From: Micromonospora chaiyaphumensis
GTDB lineage: Bacteria; Actinomycetota; Actinomycetes; Mycobacteriales; Micromonosporaceae
DNA: 64,000 nucleotides
NCBI RefSeq assembly: GCF_900091435.1
Contig: NZ_FMCS01000003.1
Span: 186,001-250,000 of the forward strand
Direction of reading: 5' to 3'
Both the position numbers and the translations under genes were made by a program. Below, one piece after another: positions 1-7,847 of the stretch. Positions within the stretch are counted from its first letter, which is position 1; the number at the start of each line of letters is the position of its first letter. Below the pieces are notes generated by a model, which saw nothing but the letters and a program-made list of their open reading frames with translations, was not told where the DNA came from and made no database searches.

Positions 1-759
1 AACCGGGCCACCATCGAGGTCGCCCTCGCCGACGGACCAGCGCCAACCCACCGCCCACCGCCCGTACCGGTCGACGAGCCCGGCCGACACGTTCGCCAGC
101 CACAGGTCTTTGAGACGCCAGTCGGCCCCGTGTGACGGGAGTCCGAACGCCGCGAGCAGATCGTCCACCACCGCCCGAACCGTGTCCGGGTCGAAGCTCC
201 GGTCCGGGGAATCGGTGTCCGCCCAGCTCAGCAGCCGCGGACGAGGCAGACGGCGGTCCTCGGGCGTCGTGTAGATGGTGATCCGGCCACTGCCTTGAAC
301 AGCCCGCCAGGCCGGCGGCTCGCCCGTCCCGTCCACTGCCGTGGGGGCCGCCTCGGCGAACCGGCCGCCGGCATCGGTGGCGAGTTCCACCAGTAGTTCA
401 TGCCAGGCCACCACGGCGTCAGCGATGCGGGTCAGCGTCTCGTCGGGTGTCGTCACCGGAGGGCGTTCCGCCCGCCAGACGGGGATGACCCCGCGGTCCT
501 GGTAGTGCTCGATCGTGACGGTGTACCACCAGCCCACCACCCAGTCGCCCAGGTGCTCGACCAGCGCCTCCGTCATCCGGTCGTACCAGAAGTCGATCAG
601 CCGCCAGTCGGTGCCCGCCGGCGGGACCTCGGCGGCCGGCGGCAGCACCCGCACCAGGTCCGCGACAGCGGCCGGGTCGAACGCGGGCCGCGCAGCGGGA
701 TCGAGGTCTCTCCAGGTGAGTGTCCGGAGCTCGGGAAGCTTGACTCGGTCAGTTGTCAC
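1..759 (-). CDS. Hypothetical protein with two tandem repeats, C-terminus cut by window edge
   Basis: An open frame runs leftward from a GTG at 759 and leaves the window without a stop, giving 253 visible residues. I do not recognise the family. Two halves are clearly related to each other: residues about 13-81 and 176-243 share the pattern W-x-D-x-D...FDP...G-x-DWRL-x-D-x-W...LV...G-x-W-x-VGW. The protein is therefore an internal duplication of a roughly 70-residue, Trp-rich unit. No signal peptide or membrane segment is seen. Upstream ATG codons in the same region are closed by stops, so GTG is the best start. The function is unknown. Confidence 0.6.
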   Translation of the reverse strand, partial: MTTDRVKLPELRTLTWRDLDPAARPAFDPAAVADLVRVLPPAAEVPPAGTDWRLIDFWYDRMTEALVEHLGDWVVGWWYTVTIEHYQDRGVIPVWRAERPPVTTPDETLTRIADAVVAWHELLVELATDAGGRFAEAAPTAVDGTGEPPAWRAVQGSGRITIYTTPEDRRLPRPRLLSWADTDSPDRSFDPDTVRAVVDDLLAAFGLPSHGADWRLKDLWLANVSAGLVDRYGRWAVGWRWSVGEGDLDGGPV

Positions 760-876
760 ACTCGGCCTTCCATCTGGGCAGCCGGCCAGCCTAACGGGTC
801 CGCCCTCCCGCTCGCCGCCCCCGCCAACGACATCGCATGGTGAAGTGGCGTCAACGACCGTCCTGTTGGGGGCAGT

Positions 877-1326
877 TCAGGACGCCGGACCGAGCAACTG
901 CTCGATGATGTCGGCCAGTTCGCCCACGGGGCGTTGGCCGTCGAGTTCCAGCGTGGCGCCGCGCCGCAGCAACGGCTCCACCTCGCGGACGTAGCGCGCG
1001 ATGTCGGCGCGATGCTCGGCGGTCTTCCCGTACGGATTGTTGGACCGCGCCGTGACCCGATCGAGCAGGACGCCGAGTGGTGCACTCAGCAGGATGATGT
1101 GGTCGAAACGGTCGTAGAAGTGGCCCTGGTTGGCCACCGTCCCCGCTACGACCAGCACGGGCCGGTCCGCGAGCAGAGCTGCCATCCGTGGCTCGTCCCA
1201 GTCGCCGTCCGGCAAGGTCCAACCGTCATGGTCGGTGTCGACGGTGTCGTAGCCGCGACGGGACAGCTCGGTCAGCAGCGTGGTCTTACCGGCGCCCGAC
1301 ATGCCCGTCACCAACACTCGTGCCAC
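877..1326 (-). CDS. P-loop nucleoside/shikimate-kinase-like ATPase
   Basis: This 149-residue protein begins with a classic Walker A loop (G-M-S-G-A-G-K-T-T, residues 8-16) right after the first beta strand. That is the layout of small adenylate/shikimate-kinase-like P-loop proteins. A possible lid Arg region follows (DRVTARSNNPYGK). It probably phosphorylates a small molecule or acts as an uncharacterised ATPase; the substrate cannot be read from sequence. The start is GTG at 1326. It stands alone, about 120 bases from the neighbouring leftward gene, with no evident operon partner. Confidence 0.75.
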   Translation of the reverse strand: MARVLVTGMSGAGKTTLLTELSRRGYDTVDTDHDGWTLPDGDWDEPRMAALLADRPVLVVAGTVANQGHFYDRFDHIILLSAPLGVLLDRVTARSNNPYGKTAEHRADIARYVREVEPLLRRGATLELDGQRPVGELADIIEQLLGPAS

Positions 1327-1471
1327 CCATCGACCCTACGCAGGCCGGCGCAGCCCGAGTGCTCCCGCCCCACGGATGCGATTGCCCCCAGGCAGATCGA
1401 TGACATCGGCACGTCGACAGAGGCGGACGGCAGCGGCTGGTGGGTGCGGCGTGCAGCGTGGCTGTCCGGTG

Positions 1472-3001
1472 TCAGTCCGCGGTCATCCTGTTCAGGACCA
1501 GCTCCATCTGATCGACTGTCAGGGCCGGGTTAGCCGCGGCGGCCTCGGCCAGTTCAGGATCACTGAGAAGCGAGGCGATCCGCGGCGCCGGTAGCCGTGG
1601 ACTGCTTGCCATCGCCTGCCGCACGCCGGCGTCCGGGTCGGTGCTGAGTCGGTCGACGAGTTCGGGGTCGGCGTGCCGGTCGAGGGCGACGAGCCGACGT
1701 ACCGCCGGGTCAGCGTCGTCGGCGAAGCGGGTCAACCCTTCGGCGGGAAACTGCGGCAGCTCGCTCAGTTGGTCCCGGCCGCAGCAGTGGTACTCCAGGT
1801 AGCAGCGCAGCAGCAGCGCTGGCGGCGCGGCCGGGTGATGCTGGGCGAGCAGGACCCGTACGCCCAGATCGGAGTCGTCGGCGAGGATGGCGACGACTTC
1901 CGGCGGCAACTTGGCGTTGCGGGCTGCTCGTCGGCGCAGCAGCGGATTGACCGAACGGGCCCACCGCAATGCATCGGTGAGCTCCGGCGCGGCGTCGGCG
2001 GGATACGGGATCCCACGGCAGCGGACGTCCGCGGAGCCGAAGTGGCCATCGCCCGGCGCAGTGGTCACGTCGATATCGATGCCCGCGCGCTGCTGCTCGG
2101 TGAGGCCAGGATGGGTGGAGACCGCGGTGCGGACTTCGACCGCTGGGTCGGTGGCGAGCCTGACGAGTTGGTCGCCGGTCAGGTCGACGCGACCGCTGAC
2201 TCCCAGCCGGACCGCAGGGTCGGGGTGGCGCAGCAGCGTCTCGACCACGTCCGGCGGGACGCTGGGGTTCTCGCCCATCACCCGCAGCGCAGCCGTGTCG
2301 CCGCTGGCGACTACCTGATCGATCAGCGCCCGGGACAGTGGACGCCGCAGCACGTACCAGAATGCGTGACAGTGCTGATCCGGCAGGTCCGCAAGCTCCA
2401 TCACCTGCTGCCGGTGCGCGACGCACGCCACGGCGGCCGCACGCACCTCGGGCGCCTCGTCCTCCAGCAGCGCCTGGCGTGACCGCTTGTCCAGCCAGTA
2501 CCAAGAGCCTGCCGCGAACCGGCGCACGCCTGGCCGGGGATGCGCGGCGGCCAGCTGGAACAGACGTCGGTCATATCGCATGGCCTCGACGAGCTCGCCG
2601 ATCAGTTCCTCGCGACTGAACGGCATGTCGGAGGGTGGATCATCAAGCTCGGCTAACAACTTCACCAGCACGTCGTCAGGCAGCGACTCCTGACCGGGTC
2701 GGCCGAACGCGCGCATTCTCACCCGCCAGGCCGAGTCGGTCAGCAGCTTGGCACGCGCCGGAGGCGCGACCTGCGGGTGGGTCGCCAGCGCTCCGCGGAT
2801 CCTCGGCGAGGGATGGTGCAGCGTCGCATCCTGCACCAGCGGCGGCAGGTCGCGGCGGCGTCGTAGGCCCTCGCGCACCTGCTCCGGCCACGTCTTCAGC
2901 AGACGGAGTAGCACGTCGCTCGGTGCTGCTGGATTTCTCGCCAGGCCGCGCAGCAGCGGGGACGGGGCCGAAGACCGATCCAACCAGGCGTCACCGATCA
3001 T
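1472..3001 (-). CDS. Leucine-rich-repeat-variant / HEAT-like repeat protein
   Basis: The 509-residue protein is built from degenerate helical repeats of roughly 22-25 residues with the recurring pattern L-a-x-D-p-d-x-x-V-R-x-x-V-A. Examples are 'HPDPAVRLGVSGR', 'DDSDLGVRVLLAQ', 'DADPAVRRLVALD' and 'DPDAGVRQAMASS'. This matches the leucine-rich-repeat-variant/HEAT-like families common in actinomycetes, which act as protein-binding scaffolds. No catalytic motif, signal peptide or membrane segment is visible. I chose ATG at 3001 because a purine-rich AAGGTG lies just upstream; an in-frame ATG at 3046 would add 15 basic residues. The partner is unknown. Confidence 0.7.
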   Translation of the reverse strand: MIGDAWLDRSSAPSPLLRGLARNPAAPSDVLLRLLKTWPEQVREGLRRRRDLPPLVQDATLHHPSPRIRGALATHPQVAPPARAKLLTDSAWRVRMRAFGRPGQESLPDDVLVKLLAELDDPPSDMPFSREELIGELVEAMRYDRRLFQLAAAHPRPGVRRFAAGSWYWLDKRSRQALLEDEAPEVRAAAVACVAHRQQVMELADLPDQHCHAFWYVLRRPLSRALIDQVVASGDTAALRVMGENPSVPPDVVETLLRHPDPAVRLGVSGRVDLTGDQLVRLATDPAVEVRTAVSTHPGLTEQQRAGIDIDVTTAPGDGHFGSADVRCRGIPYPADAAPELTDALRWARSVNPLLRRRAARNAKLPPEVVAILADDSDLGVRVLLAQHHPAAPPALLLRCYLEYHCCGRDQLSELPQFPAEGLTRFADDADPAVRRLVALDRHADPELVDRLSTDPDAGVRQAMASSPRLPAPRIASLLSDPELAEAAAANPALTVDQMELVLNRMTAD

Positions 3002-3083
3002 CGGCCGCACCTTACGCCGACGCTCGCCCCCACGGAGTCCGCTCATCGTCGTGCCGATGCTCTGTTAGCAGCTGCGGTTGACG

Positions 3084-3620
3084 TCACTCATCCATGAAGA
3101 GCACGGCGAGCCTCGGCAGACGCCGACGGGCCTCGTCCTCGTCCTCGAAGTCCCAGCCCCGGCCGAGGTCCGGGTATCTGCCGGTGACCGCATTGGGCAG
3201 TTCCACGCTGCCTGTCACGACCGTCCATGCGTCCCATACGACGCCATACATGGATTCGCATTCGAGATCGAACCCGCCGTCGACCGCAACGCGTTGGACG
3301 ACCGGCAGATCGGCGAGCGTATCGGGGTCTGCTACGGCGCGTTCGAACGTCTCTCGCCCCTGGGTGAGCAGCCAGCCGCGGAAGTACTCGAAACCGTCGT
3401 CGGAGCAACCTCCGTTGATCAAATAGGCCGCCTGCCACAGGCCCCAGCCGTACGACTGCGTCCGCAGATCCCACAGTGGCTGCGCCAGGTCCGCGATCCT
3501 GTTGGCCGGCAGGGCAGTCAGCAGCCGCAGTGTCCGTTCGGCGACGTCCTCGGCGTCCGAAGGGTCGGCCGCAGACTCTCGTGCCTTCGCCACCAGGTTC
3601 CAGAACTCGTCAACACTCAT
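3084..3620 (-). CDS. DUF4240 domain protein
   Basis: The 178-residue protein starts with M-S-V-D-E-F-W-N-L-V, the typical opening of DUF4240 proteins. It continues with their pattern of a Trp-rich middle ('WGLWQAAYLINGGCSDD', 'FEYFRGWLL') and the 'W-D-F-E-D-E-D-E-A' tail. Members are cytosolic proteins of unknown function, often near SMI1/contact-dependent immunity-like genes. The start is taken at ATG 3620; a GTG one codon earlier is also possible. It is leftward, like the repeat protein upstream of it in the map, but separated by about 80 bases. Confidence 0.75.
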   Translation of the reverse strand: MSVDEFWNLVAKARESAADPSDAEDVAERTLRLLTALPANRIADLAQPLWDLRTQSYGWGLWQAAYLINGGCSDDGFEYFRGWLLTQGRETFERAVADPDTLADLPVVQRVAVDGGFDLECESMYGVVWDAWTVVTGSVELPNAVTGRYPDLGRGWDFEDEDEARRRLPRLAVLFMDE

Positions 3621-3815
3621 CACGCGGAGTATGGCATTGCCCCTTGGCCTCGCCGCCCACCATCTGGCGTGGTACCAGCCCCTGACCTCCCGCCGAGCTT
3701 ACGGAGCCCTAGACAGGTGAGCTGATCGCGGCAGGAGAGGATGCGCGACGAGTACGGGGCTAGCGTGATTGAATCGTGCGCTGTATCGGCGGGAGTAGGA
3801 GGAACTCGGGGGCTC

Positions 3816-4235
3816 ATGGCGGACGAGTTGGATGAGACGGGGAGGTGGGCCGTGTTGGACGATCTCGCCGTCATCTGGAACCGTGCCGCCGACTACGGGG
3901 CTGAGGGTGAAGCGCCTGAAGGAACTCCGCTGGGGATTGCGCACCTTTCCTTCCTGCTGCGTGTCTACAACTCGGCCATGGGCGGCGGCTTGGGCTTCGC
4001 CGTGGAGGTCAACGAGCCTTTCCGCCTGAGACGGGCGATCGACGCGATGCGCTACTTCCGCCTGTCCGAGCTTGCTGATCTCCTGACTGACGTCTTCAAC
4101 CGTGAGTCGGATGTCGAATACGCCGGATCGCGGGAACGTCAGTTCCACGATCTTCTCGGCCCAGCGGATGAGAATCTGGATAAGGCGTTCAGAGCCAAAG
4201 CCGCCGAGGCTCCCAGCGACTTCGGTCTTCGCTAA
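3816..4235 (+). CDS. Small hypothetical protein, possibly DMP19/DUF4375-like
   Basis: This 139-residue acidic protein has no signal peptide or membrane span. The core, with 'LSFLLRVYNSAMGGGLGFAV' followed by a helical 'RRAIDAMRYFRLSELADLL' segment, resembles the DMP19/DUF4375 layout in which a Y-N-G-G motif precedes an Ala-rich helix. The resemblance is weak. A GGAGGA at 3797-3802 precedes ATG 3816 at a rather long spacing. An in-frame start at 3741 would add 25 residues that look non-coding. The function is unknown. Confidence 0.55.
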   Translation: MADELDETGRWAVLDDLAVIWNRAADYGAEGEAPEGTPLGIAHLSFLLRVYNSAMGGGLGFAVEVNEPFRLRRAIDAMRYFRLSELADLLTDVFNRESDVEYAGSRERQFHDLLGPADENLDKAFRAKAAEAPSDFGLR

Positions 4236-4325
4236 GCCGACCGGACTCAGGTCGAGTGTTATGTGATCTGTGCACTCATCTCGGAAGGTCGGGGCGCCGG
4301 CCGCGGCAACCCGTCTGGCTCCTGG

Positions 4326-4805
4326 TCAACTGAGCGACTTACGCATCTGTTGTGTCACGACGCGATAGCCGGAAGTCTCGTACAGCCGGATCGCCCGGTC
4401 GTTGTCGCGGAAGACGTTGAGCTCCAGGCGACCCACGCCACGGGATCGCACCGCGTCCTCGGCGGCAGCCAGGAGCGCGCGTCCGTAGCCCGATCCGCGG
4501 TACGCCTCGTCGATTTCGATGTCGTAGATGAACGCGCAGTCGGGCGCGCCGCGCGGATGCGTCAGGCCCAGCCATGACACACCCACATGGCTGCCGTCGG
4601 GGAGCGTGGCCCTCAGGAACAGCATTCCGGCGGTCGCAAAGCCGTCCGGCAGCAGGACGTCGTTTGCCTTGGTGGCCAACTCGAGGGCCTCGTCCGCGGG
4701 CCAGTTTCCGGCTGCTACCTGCTCATCTGCGAACGCTCGGATGGTACGGGCACGCCACTCCTCGTACTCGTCCTTCGTCATGTCCCGCACGATCAACTCA
4801 GGCAC
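4326..4805 (-). CDS. GNAT family N-acetyltransferase (intact copy)
   Basis: The protein has 159 residues with the full GNAT fold. The N-terminal half ends in the beta-4 strand 'CAFIYDIEI'. The acetyl-CoA loop 'RGSGYGRALLAAAE' (R/Q-x-x-G-x-G/A) follows, and the C-terminal 'N-x-R-A-I-R-L-Y-E-x-x-G-Y' motif completes it. The acceptor substrate is unknown. The start is uncertain: GTG at 4805 (V-P-E-L-I-V-R-D-M) fits the family opening better than TTG at 4826. A second, internally deleted copy of this gene and its 3' flank lies at about 45.3 kb, so this locus was the source of, or shares a source with, a duplication. Confidence 0.8.
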   Translation of the reverse strand: MPELIVRDMTKDEYEEWRARTIRAFADEQVAAGNWPADEALELATKANDVLLPDGFATAGMLFLRATLPDGSHVGVSWLGLTHPRGAPDCAFIYDIEIDEAYRGSGYGRALLAAAEDAVRSRGVGRLELNVFRDNDRAIRLYETSGYRVVTQQMRKSLS

Positions 4806-4965
4806 AGGGTGATGGTCCCACGCCAATCGGTGGACGGCTGCCCGGTTATCCGCGGAGCATAACGGAGCGCCGGTGCTCGGGTCTGCGATGAGGTTCGGCT
4901 GAGGCAGCGTCTACCGGGCGTTCGAGGGGCTGACGCGGCGTCGTCAAAGTGGGAAGCCGGAGTCG

Positions 4966-5922
4966 TCACTCGTATCCCATGGCTGGGATGACCTTGCCGA
5001 GTGCTTCCTTGATGAACTCGCGGGTGTCGTCGTCGAACTGGTTGTTGCGGTTCGCCAGCTTGTGCGACTGAAACGTCGACGGGGTGGCGAAGTCGTCGAC
5101 GTCGAGCCGTTCGAACAGGGCCTTGCGCTGCCCGGGCCAGTCGGCCGCGAGGTCTTCCGCTTTCACCTCGATGTATCGCCGGCCCGTCAGGTCGACCGTG
5201 TTCTTCCAGGTGAGCCATCGGTGGTAGATGGGCTTGAGGTAGGCGAGCGCGCCGTCGACGGTGGGCGGCGCCCATGGCTGGGCCAGGTGGGAGGCGAGCA
5301 CCGAGACCGGGTGACGCTTGATGTGCACGATGGTCGCTTCGGGGACCAGTTCCCAGAGGAAGTCCATGCACAGCAGGTTGAACGGTGTCTTCTCGCACCA
5401 GGTCGGCTTGCCCGCGTCGGCGGCTGCCCCGCCGAACAGGGTGTCGACCAGGCCCCGCAGGATTCCGAGCAGTTCCGCCCGGTCGCTGAAATACCTGGGG
5501 ACCACCCGCCTGCGGCTCGACGGCTCGAACGGCCCGGCTGGGCGGTCGGCGTTCCCGAAGCCCTCCGCGGGTGCGGGTTCGTCGAACGTGTGCATGATCA
5601 ACTGCGGCCAGAGCCGCTGCACCGCCTCCCGGTAGCGCTGCTCGCCGACCAGCTCGGGAACGGTCTTGCCGCGATCGTCGCGCCGGCCGGGCACTCGTAC
5701 GGTGAGGAAGTCGCTGAGCCGGTGCAGGGCGTCCTCACCGACGGTGGGGTCGTACCGATCGGTGAGCGCGTCGGCCAGGTCCCGCAGCCCGCCCGGGTCG
5801 ATGAGGAACTTGGTCTCCATGGGAATCCGATGGATCAGCGGATGTTGGCCGATGACGTCGGCGATCCGTGAGGTTCCCGAACGACCCGTACCCGCGACGA
5901 AGACCGGTGAGGGGGAGGACAT
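4966..5922 (-). CDS. Sulfotransferase family protein
   Basis: This is a 318-residue cytosolic enzyme. The 5'-phosphosulfate-binding loop 'GTGRSGTSRI' sits at residues 10-19, directly after the first strand. The 3'-phosphate-binding region is the 'IVHIKRHPVSVLASHL' segment. Both are hallmarks of PAPS-dependent sulfotransferases. The 'CEKTPFN' segment between them is also typical. The acceptor cannot be predicted. I chose ATG 5922 because the protein then opens directly with the P-loop strand; an upstream in-frame start at 5976 would add a basic, family-atypical 18 residues. It is monocistronic and divergent from the M50 protease gene. Confidence 0.8.
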   Translation of the reverse strand: MSSPSPVFVAGTGRSGTSRIADVIGQHPLIHRIPMETKFLIDPGGLRDLADALTDRYDPTVGEDALHRLSDFLTVRVPGRRDDRGKTVPELVGEQRYREAVQRLWPQLIMHTFDEPAPAEGFGNADRPAGPFEPSSRRRVVPRYFSDRAELLGILRGLVDTLFGGAAADAGKPTWCEKTPFNLLCMDFLWELVPEATIVHIKRHPVSVLASHLAQPWAPPTVDGALAYLKPIYHRWLTWKNTVDLTGRRYIEVKAEDLAADWPGQRKALFERLDVDDFATPSTFQSHKLANRNNQFDDDTREFIKEALGKVIPAMGYE

Positions 5923-6026
5923 GGCGAGCAGCCAACTCTCGGTCCGGCGCCGGTGCAAGCCATTAATCCCCTTCACCCGCTGCTAAGGGTCGGACCCGCA
6001 GGCTGGTCCCGCCGTACCATCGCCCG

Positions 6027-7208
6027 GTGATCTCCTCCCGCCGCCGGCTGGTCGTCGCGTGCATCCTCCTGGTGTTGGAGGCGTTGGTGGTCGCGCTGTT
6101 CGTCACCGAGTCGGTGACGGGTGCGATCAGTGCCGTCGTTCTCACCTGCGTGTCGGTGTGGGTGCATGTCGTCCTGCACGAGTGTGGGCACCTCGTCGTG
6201 GCGAAGCTGCTGCGTCTGCGGGTCATCGCGGTCCGTATCGCACCCTTCACCGGCTGGCGGAGCGAGGTGTGGGTCCGGCCGACGCCGATGGCAACCGTGT
6301 TGCCGCTGCGGATGGTGTTGTTCTACCTCGGTGGCCCGATGGCGAACCTGTGCGCCGCGATGCTGCTCTGTGCCGCAGCGGCGGTGACGAGCACGGCGTT
6401 GACACGCGTCGTACTGCTCGGCGCGGCGCTCGTCGGGGCGCTGCTCGGGGTGGTCAATCTCATTCCCGGGATCTCGCCTCGTAGTGACGGCCGTAACCTG
6501 CTTCGCTGGCTCTCGGCGCCGACGGCCACCCGCGCCGCGCTGCGGGCCGGCTATTACCAGGAGGAGGTGAGCCGGACGTTGCGGGCGATGGCCCGAGGGG
6601 AGCATGGTCTCGGAGATCCGGTCCCCGACGGCAACGACCCGCTACTGGCGCTCGCCGCCTTCCAACGGCGCTGGAGCACGGGGCACGCCGGGTCGACCGC
6701 GGATTACGTCGCCGAGGCCGAGCGGCTCGCGGCGCTGGCTCGCGCCGACCGCACCGATCCCATGGCCGCCGCCGCGATCGGGCAGGTGCTCACCGTCCAG
6801 TTCGGGTTGTGGTACCTGTACGACGCGGTGGTGAACGGCGTACCGGTAGTTCACCGGGAGGTCGTGGAGATCTCGGAACTGGCCCAGCTCGCCTTCGACG
6901 TGCAGCCGCACCGGTTGTCCGCTCGTGTCGCCCTGAGCCTGGCTCACCTGCTCAACCATCGGCCGGAGCAAGCGCGGTCGCTGCTTCTCGACATCCGGCC
7001 GGGTGTCGAGGAGCCGGACCTGTGCCACGTCGCGTCCCTCCTGTCGGCCGTCGCCGAGTGTCACCTCGGCAACCGCGCGGGCGCGGACGCCTTCATCCGG
7101 GCGGCGGCCGACGGCGGCTACCAGCAGCTGACGCAGGTCGCTGTCGCGATCCGCGCCGCCGACCCGGTGCCGCGCCTGTTCGCCCCGGCACCGATGGCGG
7201 ACGCCTGA
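6027..7208 (+). CDS. M50-type (site-2-protease-like) membrane metallopeptidase with soluble C-terminal domain
   Basis: The N-terminal 165 residues contain four or more hydrophobic segments. The zinc motif H51-E-C-G-H55 lies in one of them. A later N-L-I-P...S-D154-G supplies the third zinc ligand of the family (N-P-x-P...D-G). These mark an intramembrane S2P-type protease, which would cleave a transmembrane substrate such as an anti-sigma factor. Residues about 166-393 form an Ala/Leu-rich helical, TPR-like cytosolic domain. The GTG start at 6027 has no Shine-Dalgarno. TACCAT at 6015-6020 ends six bases earlier, so the mRNA is probably leaderless. The substrate is not identifiable here. Confidence 0.8.
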   Translation: MISSRRRLVVACILLVLEALVVALFVTESVTGAISAVVLTCVSVWVHVVLHECGHLVVAKLLRLRVIAVRIAPFTGWRSEVWVRPTPMATVLPLRMVLFYLGGPMANLCAAMLLCAAAAVTSTALTRVVLLGAALVGALLGVVNLIPGISPRSDGRNLLRWLSAPTATRAALRAGYYQEEVSRTLRAMARGEHGLGDPVPDGNDPLLALAAFQRRWSTGHAGSTADYVAEAERLAALARADRTDPMAAAAIGQVLTVQFGLWYLYDAVVNGVPVVHREVVEISELAQLAFDVQPHRLSARVALSLAHLLNHRPEQARSLLLDIRPGVEEPDLCHVASLLSAVAECHLGNRAGADAFIRAAADGGYQQLTQVAVAIRAADPVPRLFAPAPMADA

Positions 7209-7267
7209 CCGGCGTGCCCCCGGAGCAGACGCGGGTCCACGGTCCGGGGGAACACCCGTCCGGCGGC

Positions 7268-7783
7268 TCAGCAGGGGCTCTCCTGGTGCCGGGCGGGCGT
7301 GTGCGTGCCTGCCGGCGAGAGCAGCGGGAGATAACCCTCCGGAGGCCAGCCGGCGACCACCTTGGTGAAGAGCCGCGCGCCCAGGCGGCGGTAGAACCGT
7401 TGTGCTGCCACGTTCTCGGGCTTGACCTCCCACCGGATGGTGAGCCGGTCGACGGCGGCGCAGCGAGCGAGCGCTGTCATCAGCTCCCGCCCCACCCCGC
7501 CGTCCCGGGCCTGCGCGCGGACGTACAGGTCGTCCAGGGCGAGGATGTCGCCGCCGGTCCACAGGTGCAACCGGCGCTGCGCGGACACGTAGCCCAGCGG
7601 TTCGCCGGCCCGCTCGGCCAGCAGGACGGTGACGTCGGCGCGTCCGAGCAGGTCGCGCCACCCCGAGGCGGTCACGTGGACGTGGGCGCTGTCGCCCTCG
7701 TGGGCGGCGATCTCCCGGACCAGGGTGTCCACGACGGGAGCGTCGTCCGGGCAGGCCCGGCGGATCGTGATGGTGTCGTTCAT
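7268..7783 (-). CDS. GNAT family N-acetyltransferase, last gene of the ABC operon
   Basis: This 171-residue GNAT has the acetyl-CoA pyrophosphate loop 'ARDGGVGRELMTAL' and the C-terminal 'N-V-A-A-Q-R-F-Y-R-R-L-G-A' motif. The start ATG 7783 is preceded by GAGGAG at good spacing. It lies 64 bases after the permease stop on the same strand, so it is likely the distal gene of the microprotein-ATPase-permease operon. The substrate is unknown; in this setting acetylation of a transported or toxic small molecule is plausible but is inference. Confidence 0.8.
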   Translation of the reverse strand: MNDTITIRRACPDDAPVVDTLVREIAAHEGDSAHVHVTASGWRDLLGRADVTVLLAERAGEPLGYVSAQRRLHLWTGGDILALDDLYVRAQARDGGVGRELMTALARCAAVDRLTIRWEVKPENVAAQRFYRRLGARLFTKVVAGWPPEGYLPLLSPAGTHTPARHQESPC

Positions 7784-7847
7784 GGTGTTCTCCTCGAAGA
7801 AGGTGTGGCCGGGTGGCACCGGACGGGCCGGTGCCACCCGGGAGGAA

